5,562 bases of DNA from an uncultured Porphyromonadaceae bacterium (GTDB lineage Bacteria > Bacteroidota > Bacteroidia > Bacteroidales > Muribaculaceae), in assembly GCA_947176285.1 (NCBI GenBank), contig CAMWQF010000206.1, forward strand, positions 1 through 5,562. The letters run 5' to 3'. Shown piece after piece: positions 1 to 5,449 of this stretch. The notes beneath the pieces were generated by a model. It was not told the origin of the DNA and ran no database searches. It was given only the letters and a program-made list of their open reading frames with translations. A program made the position numbers and the translations under genes. The first letter of the stretch is position 1, and each line of letters opens with the position of its first letter.

Positions 1-915
1 GGTTTATATATTAAGTATCTGAAATCTCATGGATTTGGATGTACAAAATATAATTATCAGAAAAGGAAAACTCTTAACGAATATAAAAAGAGACTCGCAC
101 TTGTAGGCGATTATTACTCAGAATCATTAAAGCTAGATGGAATTATAATCGGAAGCGATGAAGTGTTTGCGCTCCATACCGGTCCCACTCCGGTCTTTTT
201 TGGGCATTGTCTCCCCTGTGATAAAGTAATGTCGTATGCTGCAAGTTTTGGACCCACGACTTATGAAGATATTTGCCGCCTACATTCCATCTCCTTTGTT
301 AGGTCGGGTATACAAACAATGAAATATGTTACAGTGCGAGATGAAAATAGTGCGAGAATAATTGATAATCTATTGGGTGAAAGGCCTCCAATTGTAGCAG
401 ATCCCGTACTACTTTATGGATATAAAGAAGAAATATCAAGTCTAAAAGAACCTCCTTTTAAGGACTATTTACTTGTTTATTCCTATGATAATCGCATGAA
501 TTCTCCAGAAGAAATCCAAAGTATTAAGGAATACGCAAAAAGCAAAGGTTTAAAAATTATTTCTCCTGGATTCTATCATTCGTGGTGTGACTATAACATA
601 AATGTTGATCCTATTTATCTTCTTTCGTATTTCAGACATGCGAATGAAATTATTACTGATACGTTTCATGGCTGTGTAATGTCCTTAATAACAGAAGCAA
701 AATTTGCAGTAAAAACGCGAAATAGTAATTATAGTAAACTAACTAACCTATTGTATGAATATGGAGTATCTAATCGAATATTTAATGATTGGAAAGATTT
801 ACCCCAAATTATAATGCCAAAAATTGATTATATTTCAGTAAATAAAGAGATTGAGAGAAGACGAGCAGAATCAATGTATCACTTGGAGAAAATAATATCT
901 CTGATTAGAAATTAG
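1..915 (+). CDS. Polysaccharide pyruvyl transferase family protein, 5' end outside the window
   Basis: Family enzymes transfer pyruvate from phosphoenolpyruvate onto a sugar of a glycan repeat unit, usually as a ketal, in the cytoplasm. The frame is open from base 1 and encodes 304 residues before TAG at 913-915. The GTG at 163 is internal, because conserved family sequence lies upstream of it. Visible motifs, numbered from base 1: IIIGSDE (residues 48-54, the usual I-x-G-S-D block), TVRDENS (111-117), ADPVLLY (133-139) and TDTFHGC (219-225), which matches the family's (S/T)D-(S/T)-F-H-G signature with His223. The first residues resemble the segment just after the N-terminal glycine/asparagine loop, so I infer about 20-40 residues are missing. 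The stop lies 11 bases before the next start, indicating an operon. The family assignment is firm; the acceptor sugar cannot be read from sequence. Confidence 0.9.
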   Translation, partial: GLYIKYLKSHGFGCTKYNYQKRKTLNEYKKRLALVGDYYSESLKLDGIIIGSDEVFALHTGPTPVFFGHCLPCDKVMSYAASFGPTTYEDICRLHSISFVRSGIQTMKYVTVRDENSARIIDNLLGERPPIVADPVLLYGYKEEISSLKEPPFKDYLLVYSYDNRMNSPEEIQSIKEYAKSKGLKIISPGFYHSWCDYNINVDPIYLLSYFRHANEIITDTFHGCVMSLITEAKFAVKTRNSNYSKLTNLLYEYGVSNRIFNDWKDLPQIIMPKIDYISVNKEIERRRAESMYHLEKIISLIRN

Positions 916-926
916 CAATATTTGCT

Positions 927-2159
927 ATGAATATCAATAATTCATTGAACTTAAGAAATTGTACAAGTTGCCAGATGTGCGGAGCAGTATGCCCAACTGG
1001 TGCAATAAGCATTTCTCTCAATCATCACGGTTTTTTAAAACCGGTCATTAATGAGACAAAATGTATTGACTGTGGTCTATGTGTAAAATATTGCTATAAA
1101 TATGACAATAATATAAAAATCACTAAAATATTAGAGTCTAAACAATTATATTCCGCATATGCTAAGAATAACAATATCGTTGCTAATTCTACGTCAGGAG
1201 GTATCGCAACTATTCTCGTTAAGACCCTTATTGAAAAAGGATACAAATGTATAGGAGTAGAATATGACACCGAATCTAACGCTGCAGTTTTTAAGATTGC
1301 TTCATCTTTAAAAGAAGCGGACTCTTTTAAGGGGTCTAAGTATATTCAAGCTTTATCGATTGACACATTTAAACAATTTATCAAGAATAATAAAAATGAA
1401 AAATTCGCAGTATTTGGGCTTCCATGTCACGTCTATGCCATTGATCGATTCTTACGAGCAAATGGAACAAGAGACAGGCATTTACTTATTGACTTTTACT
1501 GCCATGGATGTCCTTCTATAAATTTATGGCATAAATATCTCAATGAAGTCCTAATAAAGGAAAATTGCACAAAAGTCATTTCTGCCAATTTTAGAAGCAA
1601 ATTTAGGGGTTGGGGTAATTTTTATACATTAGTAGTAGTAGAAGGCGTTTGTGGTCAAAAGACTTATATATCGCCACGCACAGATGACCCTTTTTATACT
1701 ATATTCTTTTCTGATACTATTCTCAATGATTCTTGTTATGATTGTAAATTACGAGGAACATTAGAATATTCAGACATACGTCTCGGAGACTTTTGGGGAT
1801 ACAATTTTTTAAAAAATAATACAGGCATATCCGGAGTTACAATTTGCTCGGAGAAAGGTCATAGTATTTTTGAAATCATATCGGATGATATAATATATCA
1901 TAAAGAATCTTTTTCTTCATTTATACCATTCCAAAGCTATGGAAAGATTTACACCGTTAATACATCGCTAAGGAATCAATTACTTGAAAATTTAGCAAAT
2001 CGCGATATAAGCCTACATGAAGTTACAGCTGTATATATCAAAAGCCTATCTCTTAAAACAAGACTAATATTTGAATTGAAAAAATGCATAAAAGTCCTTC
2101 CAAATAGTTGGATTTCAATTCTTAAATATTTTATTTACAAGATAAAAGCACGAACATGA
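927..2159 (+). CDS. FrhB-family iron-sulfur oxidoreductase (coenzyme F420 hydrogenase/dehydrogenase beta-subunit-like)
   Basis: This 410-residue protein starts with a two-cluster ferredoxin domain: Cys12, 15, 18 and 22, then Cys46, 49, 52 and 56. Each set would help ligate two [4Fe-4S] clusters. The second set ends in C-Y rather than the common C-P. The FrhB core follows: NSTSGG (87-92), GLPCH with Cys167, YCHGC (191-195), SCYDC with Cys270 and Cys273, and RLGDFWGY (285-292), the hallmark of the C-terminal domain. Relatives bind flavin and move electrons between iron-sulfur clusters and a cofactor. Many bacterial members sit in polysaccharide loci of organisms that do not make F420, and their reaction there is not established. 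It lies 11 bases after the pyruvyl transferase and overlaps the next gene by four bases, so it probably acts in the same glycan pathway. Family assignment is firm; the substrate is unknown. Confidence 0.93.
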   Translation: MNINNSLNLRNCTSCQMCGAVCPTGAISISLNHHGFLKPVINETKCIDCGLCVKYCYKYDNNIKITKILESKQLYSAYAKNNNIVANSTSGGIATILVKTLIEKGYKCIGVEYDTESNAAVFKIASSLKEADSFKGSKYIQALSIDTFKQFIKNNKNEKFAVFGLPCHVYAIDRFLRANGTRDRHLLIDFYCHGCPSINLWHKYLNEVLIKENCTKVISANFRSKFRGWGNFYTLVVVEGVCGQKTYISPRTDDPFYTIFFSDTILNDSCYDCKLRGTLEYSDIRLGDFWGYNFLKNNTGISGVTICSEKGHSIFEIISDDIIYHKESFSSFIPFQSYGKIYTVNTSLRNQLLENLANRDISLHEVTAVYIKSLSLKTRLIFELKKCIKVLPNSWISILKYFIYKIKART

Positions 2160-2719
2160 CTCATTTTGTATCATCATTTATTCGAAGTGTATTTAGATTT
2201 TTATACTATTTCGGTTTATATTTAATGAATAATATTATCTCTAATATACCAATATGGTCAGTACGTAAATTGTATTATCGTAGTATGGGGGTAAAGATTG
2301 GTAAAAGATCTGAAATAAATATGAAACAATATTTTCTTCGGCCTTATTGCTTAAGTATAGGAGAAGATTCTCATATTAATCGAGGTTGTATTTTTGATGC
2401 AAGAGGTGGTATCAAAATAGGCAATAGTGTTTCAATCTCATATAATGTATCAATGATGACCGGTAGCCATGATTGTTATGAGTCAGACTTTCCGGGTCAA
2501 TATCTCCCAATTGAGATTGGAAATTATGTTTGGATCGGGATTGGTGCTATAATTTTAAATAATGTAAAAATTGGAGATGGTGCCGTAATTGCAGCTGGAT
2601 CGGTCGTAACCAAAGACGTTATGCCATATTCCATTGTCGGAGGAATTCCTGCTAAAGAGATTGGTAAACGACCACGCTACTTGAACTATCAATGTAAATG
2701 GATTTTTCCCTTCGTGTGA
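2156..2719 (+). CDS. Left-handed beta-helix O-acyltransferase (WcaF/WbbJ/maltose-acetyltransferase-like)
   Basis: The 187-residue protein has the form of a hexapeptide-repeat acyltransferase, which usually transfers an acetyl group from acetyl-CoA to a sugar hydroxyl. Residues 1-40 form a hydrophobic, aromatic-rich N-terminal helix region, common in polysaccharide members and possibly membrane-contacting. MGVKIG (44-49) opens the helix. Hexapeptide turns run from about 66 to 155, for example LSIGED, IKIGNS, IEIGNYVWIG and VKIGDGAVIAAGSVV. The loop TGSHD (102-106) carries the expected catalytic His105, and GGIPAKEIG (162-170) is the usual C-terminal motif. Length is normal for the family. The start ATG at 2156 overlaps the previous stop as ATGA, which suggests translational coupling with the FrhB-like gene. 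The acyl group (acetyl most likely) and acceptor sugar are inferred only generically. Confidence 0.93.
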   Translation: MTHFVSSFIRSVFRFLYYFGLYLMNNIISNIPIWSVRKLYYRSMGVKIGKRSEINMKQYFLRPYCLSIGEDSHINRGCIFDARGGIKIGNSVSISYNVSMMTGSHDCYESDFPGQYLPIEIGNYVWIGIGAIILNNVKIGDGAVIAAGSVVTKDVMPYSIVGGIPAKEIGKRPRYLNYQCKWIFPFV

Positions 2720-2951
2720 TGATACAAGAACGAAATCATATTTGTTATTCCTATGCTTTCATTCGTACGCTGAAAGGAAACTGTCCAATTAAGACATTTA
2801 TATGAACAAACTATATGATTGAAAAGATGCTTGTATTTTGTAAACGTCTACTACTTACATCTGCTTGAGCGCAATTTATATTAGGATGGCTGGACTCTAA
2901 CGATTCTCTCTTCTAAATGAATAGAATAATTATCAATAGTCAATATTAGTA

Positions 2952-4028
2952 ATGCGACAGAATCCTTTCTCAATATTTGATTTTTTAGGTTATGTGTTTC
3001 CGGGAGCTCTAGCCTTAGTGATAATTGCATTTTTTGAACAACTACCACAGCTCACTTCTTTAAGTAAGGTCTTTGAAGACGCTATTGTATTTATAAAGGG
3101 ACAGAATTCGAGTGGGACTTTAGGAGTATTGGAAGAAACGGTTATCATGACAATAATTTCATATGTGATTGGCCATATTGTTGCATACCTTTCTTCTATA
3201 ACAGTAGAGAAATACTCTAATTGGCTTTTCGGCTATCCTTCTCAATTTCTTCTTAAAGAATTACCCAAATGGTATTATTGGAGAATAAATAAAGAAAGCA
3301 GAACACAAGATTCTCCCTTAAAAACACCTGTTGGATTTGCGGAATGGACAGGACTGATTTGGCGTATTTTTATTGGTCTTTTTCTTTTACCAGTATCCAT
3401 TTGTTCGTTAATATTAGGAAAATTCTTAAATGCAAAATCTTTTTTTGTAAAGCCTTTAGACAAAACGCTCAAGGACGCGATCAATAACAACGTAGAGAAA
3501 TTAAAAAGAGCGCTTGGACTTACATATTCAGAAGGAGACGACATACATAGAATCATCTACCATTATGAATATGAACATCAGCCTGCACACACAAGTAAAA
3601 TGGACAATTATGTAGCTTTATATGGATTTCTTAGATCAATGACATTTATTTCTAACTGTGTATCTTTATGGATACTTATTAAGTATCTCCTCCCATCCTT
3701 CAAATATTTTCGCAATGGTATCGACTGGCATTATGTTTTAATTTTTATAATTTCTTTTGGTCTTACTTACATATTCTTCATGGCTTTTATGAAATTTTAT
3801 CGACGCTTTACACTTGAAAGTTTAATGTGTCTCGTAATTGATAATTCATATAAAGAGACAATCAAAGTTCCCATTACTCTCCAATTTACACCAACTAATG
3901 AAGATGTTGATTCGAATTATACTGTTCCGGAGAACTCTTCTACAACAGGGAATCTTTTACATAATGAGGTTATGACCCCTACTTTGCAATCTTCTGACAC
4001 ACATACGCCAGATGTTGATGAATTATAA
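2952..4028 (+). CDS. Integral membrane protein of unknown function with acidic C-terminal tail
   Basis: I do not recognise a characterised family for this 358-residue protein. Hydrophobic segments lie at about 11-28 (after the short start MRQNPFSIFD, and including FPG at 16-18), 62-82, 134-156, 226-247 and 260-281. The third has Arg138 and Pro147 inside it and is flanked on both sides by Lys/Arg-rich loops (83-133 and 157-225). It may therefore be a re-entrant or interfacial helix, leaving four true spans with both ends in the cytoplasm; this topology is inferred. A polar stretch, HQPAHTSKMDNY (209-220), precedes segment four. The tail from about 311 to 358 has no Lys or Arg, is rich in Asp, Glu, Ser, Thr and Pro, and looks disordered. 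ATG 2952 is the first start after an in-frame TAG at 2937. It is too small and has too few spans for a typical Wzx flippase or Wzy polymerase. Confidence 0.88.
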   Translation: MRQNPFSIFDFLGYVFPGALALVIIAFFEQLPQLTSLSKVFEDAIVFIKGQNSSGTLGVLEETVIMTIISYVIGHIVAYLSSITVEKYSNWLFGYPSQFLLKELPKWYYWRINKESRTQDSPLKTPVGFAEWTGLIWRIFIGLFLLPVSICSLILGKFLNAKSFFVKPLDKTLKDAINNNVEKLKRALGLTYSEGDDIHRIIYHYEYEHQPAHTSKMDNYVALYGFLRSMTFISNCVSLWILIKYLLPSFKYFRNGIDWHYVLIFIISFGLTYIFFMAFMKFYRRFTLESLMCLVIDNSYKETIKVPITLQFTPTNEDVDSNYTVPENSSTTGNLLHNEVMTPTLQSSDTHTPDVDEL

Positions 4029-4108
4029 TATCCGAATAAATGGATCTAAGAATATTTCTAAACTAAGATTCAATTAACAGCCGACAACCATCTATACAAA
4101 ATAAATTT

Positions 4109-4921
4109 ATGCCATTCTCAGTTTTAATGTCCTTATATTCAAAAGAGAGTCCTGAATATTTACGTCAGAGTCTTGACAGTGTTTTTTCACAGACTCGAAG
4201 GGCCGATGAAGTTATTCTTGTTGAAGATGGACCTTTGACCTTCGAACTTGATTCTATTGTAAAGGAATATGAAAATAAATATCCAGAATTGAAAGTCATT
4301 GCTCTTGATAAAAACCACGGGTTGGGAAAAGCACTTAATGAGGGTCTTAAACATTGTTCTTTCGATTTAGTTGCCAGAATGGATACCGATGATATAGCTA
4401 GAGAGGATAGATTTGAAAGACAATTACAAATTTTCAATATATATCCTCAGGTTGAGATTGTTAGTTCCTGGATAGAGGAATTTGACAGTGACACAGGAGT
4501 GATTCTATCGCAAAGGAAACTCCCAGAATATCCGTTTGAAATATATGAATTTGGAAAAAAAAGATGTCCGATTAATCATCCAGCAGTAATGTTTAGAAAA
4601 AACTCAGTTTTATTCGCTGGTGGTTATATACCTTTTCCTCTCTTTGAAGACTACTACCTATGGGTTCGGTTACTGCTGAACGGAGCAAATTTTTATAATG
4701 TACAAGAGAGCCTTTTGAGATTCCGAACATCAAAGGACATGTATAAAAGAAGAGGCGGTTTTAAGCATGCTCTAGATGAAATAAGATTCCAAAAACATAT
4801 AAAAAGACTCGGATATACATCTTGGGAACAATTCTTCGCAAATATTTCAATACGATTTGTTGTTAGGGTAATCCCTAATTCCATAAGAACATGGGTTTAT
4901 AGGCATTTACTTCGTAAATAG
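4109..4921 (+). CDS. Family 2 glycosyltransferase, AmsE-like
   Basis: This 270-residue GT-A enzyme would add one sugar from a nucleotide-sugar donor to the lipid-linked repeat unit on the cytoplasmic face of the inner membrane. It opens with FSVLMSLYSKESPEYLRQSL (residues 3-22), the start typical of the amylovoran AmsE-like subgroup. VEDG (38-41) lies in the nucleotide-binding part, and KNHGLGKALNEGL (68-80) is the usual third block. RMDTDD (90-95) is the metal-binding DxD region (Asp92, Asp94). NHPAVMFRK (156-164) and FEDYYLW (179-185) provide the acceptor-side ED motif that normally contains the catalytic base. The C-terminal part (about 205-270) is basic, which may help membrane association. 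Length fits the subgroup. The ATG follows an AT-rich leader without a Shine-Dalgarno sequence, and no other in-frame ATG follows the upstream TAA at 4064. The family is firm; sugar specificity cannot be told. Confidence 0.94.
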   Translation: MPFSVLMSLYSKESPEYLRQSLDSVFSQTRRADEVILVEDGPLTFELDSIVKEYENKYPELKVIALDKNHGLGKALNEGLKHCSFDLVARMDTDDIAREDRFERQLQIFNIYPQVEIVSSWIEEFDSDTGVILSQRKLPEYPFEIYEFGKKRCPINHPAVMFRKNSVLFAGGYIPFPLFEDYYLWVRLLLNGANFYNVQESLLRFRTSKDMYKRRGGFKHALDEIRFQKHIKRLGYTSWEQFFANISIRFVVRVIPNSIRTWVYRHLLRK

Positions 4922-4955
4922 ACGAAACTCAGATTGACTTACATTGAGTAACGTC
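4921..4955 (+). other. Possible RNA hairpin at the glycosyltransferase stop codon
   Basis: The arms GACGAAACTCA (4921-4931) and TGAGTAACGTC (4945-4955) can pair at 9 of 11 positions: five pairs, a 2x2 A/A internal loop, then four pairs, closing a 13-base loop. The left arm begins on the last base of the stop codon. No T-run follows, so it is not a standard intrinsic terminator. It could stabilise the 3' end of the operon transcript or attenuate reading into the small gene downstream. Chance pairing is possible. Confidence 0.35.
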
Positions 4956-4983
4956 AAGATAGTAAACAATTAAAAGTATAAAT

Positions 4984-5217
4984 ATGCATAATATCGTAAT
5001 AAACGCATCAACTCCTATTGAAACCCTCCGCAAAGCCGGTATCGTGCCTGAGTGGATGGCTGAGGAGTGTGAGGAACACGGCATGTATGAGGCAGAGAAT
5101 ATCCTCTGCGAATGGGACTGGGAAGATGGCTGGGACTTAGGTGACGGCTACGACAAAGACCAACTTGAGATTCTCGCCAATGTCCGACACATTATTCACA
5201 ACGCACTCGGATATTAA
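4984..5217 (+). CDS. Small, strongly acidic protein of unknown function
   Basis: This 77-residue ORF matches no family I recognise. It carries 17 Asp/Glu against four Lys/Arg, has tryptophans at 24, 44, 46 and 50, and cysteines at 29 and 42. The core WDWEDGWDLGDGYDKDQ (44-60) is very acidic and aromatic. The ends look helical and less charged. There is no signal peptide or membrane segment, so it is probably cytoplasmic. The ATG is the first after an in-frame TAA at 4963 and follows an A/T-rich leader (AAAAGTATAAAT), as expected for Bacteroidota. The middle (5041-5160) is 65 of 120 bases G or C, far above the neighbouring genes, and G/C at third codon positions is common, which supports real coding with a different history from the polysaccharide genes. 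It may be host backbone sequence flanking the island. Its role is unknown. Confidence 0.65.
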   Translation: MHNIVINASTPIETLRKAGIVPEWMAEECEEHGMYEAENILCEWDWEDGWDLGDGYDKDQLEILANVRHIIHNALGY

Positions 5218-5233
5218 ACATATACGCACTTTC

Positions 5234-5286
5234 GCCCCTACCCTAAAGGGGGGGGAGTTGCCTTAAAACCTTGACACACTCGACTA
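5234..5286. repeat. GC-rich palindromic module, copy 1
   Basis: A C-rich stretch (CCCCTACCC, 5235-5243), a TAAA spacer (5244-5247) and a run of eight G (5248-5255) form a short hairpin core. AGTTG and degenerate 8-10-base units follow (CCTTAAAA, CCTTGACA, CACTCGACTA; 5261-5286). The same order of elements recurs about 58-60 bases downstream, so this is one copy of a duplicated module. No T-tract follows the hairpin, arguing against a terminator. The tract has no ORF of its own. Confidence 0.7.
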
Positions 5287-5291
5287 CCGCT

Positions 5292-5320
5292 GCCCCCCTG
5301 CCCCCTAAAGGGGGGAGATG
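5292..5320. repeat. GC-rich palindromic module, copy 2 core
   Basis: GCCCCCCTG leads into CCCCC-TAAA-GGGGGG (5301-5315) and AGATG (5316-5320). It repeats the core of copy 1 with expanded C and shortened G tracts. The five-pair C/G stem over a TAAA loop is strong. Homopolymer lengths differ between the copies, as expected from slippage. It resembles REP-like intergenic elements in general form; I cannot name a family. Confidence 0.7.
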
Positions 5321-5380
5321 CTTTGAAACCTTGAAAACCTCGAAACCTAGACACCCTCGAAACCCTCGACACCTTACAAC
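5321..5380. repeat. Degenerate 8-9-base tandem array
   Basis: Seven successive units can be read: CTTTGAAA, CCTTGAAAA, CCTCGAAA, CCTAGACA, CCCTCGAAA, CCCTCGACA and CCTTACAA, approximating CCYTCGAMA. The array directly follows the copy 2 palindrome and ends a few bases before the ATG of the 21-residue ORF at 5384. The unit length is not a multiple of three and the tract has stops, so it is not protein-coding. It is either a degenerate minisatellite or the body of a repeat element. Confidence 0.72.
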
Positions 5381-5383
5381 CCC

Positions 5384-5449
5384 ATGACACAATACATAAT
5401 TATCGCTTTCATCGCTGCCGGTCTGGCGGCGATTGCTGTTTCTGTGTGA
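5384..5449 (+). CDS. Possible 21-residue hydrophobic membrane micropeptide
   Basis: ATG at 5384 opens 21 codons to TGA at 5447-5449. The product begins MTQYIIIAFIAAG and continues with Leu, Ala, Ile and Val to the end. It has no charged residue apart from its termini and is long enough for one membrane span. Codons such as GCC, GGT, CTG and GCG resemble those of the 77-residue gene rather than the polysaccharide genes. No Shine-Dalgarno sequence is visible, and the leader is the end of the tandem array (CTTACAACCCC), less A-rich than usual for Bacteroidota. It could be a real small membrane protein, a leader peptide, the remnant of a longer signal-anchored protein, or chance. It does not resemble the 'smalltalk' small proteins of Bacteroides, which start with a Lys-rich segment. 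Confidence 0.4.
   Translation: MTQYIIIAFIAAGLAAIAVSV

Noticed and set aside
163..915. GTG at 163 as the start of the pyruvyl transferase
   Set aside because: The frame is open back to base 1, and the conserved I-x-G-S-D block lies upstream of the GTG, so the gene starts outside the window.
3275..3556. Minus-strand 93-codon frame inside the membrane protein gene
   Set aside because: It lies fully antisense to a well-supported gene and shows no recognisable motif.
2952..4028. Wzy polymerase or Wzx flippase
   Set aside because: Only four or five hydrophobic segments are present against the ten or more usual for those families, and there are long soluble loops.
4165..4437. Minus-strand 90-codon frame inside the glycosyltransferase gene
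   Set aside because: It is antisense to conserved glycosyltransferase motifs, with Ser/Leu-rich content typical of a shadow frame.
4693..4884. Minus-strand 63-codon frame in the 3' half of the glycosyltransferase gene
   Set aside because: It is a shadow of the real gene with no independent support.
5234..5315. Palindromic C/G cores as intrinsic terminators of the upstream gene
   Set aside because: Neither stem is followed by a T-tract, and the occurrence of two modules with trailing tandem units fits a repeat element better.
5234..5380. CRISPR array
   Set aside because: Units are 8-9 bases, adjacent and degenerate, without spacers of uniform length, and no cas gene is present.
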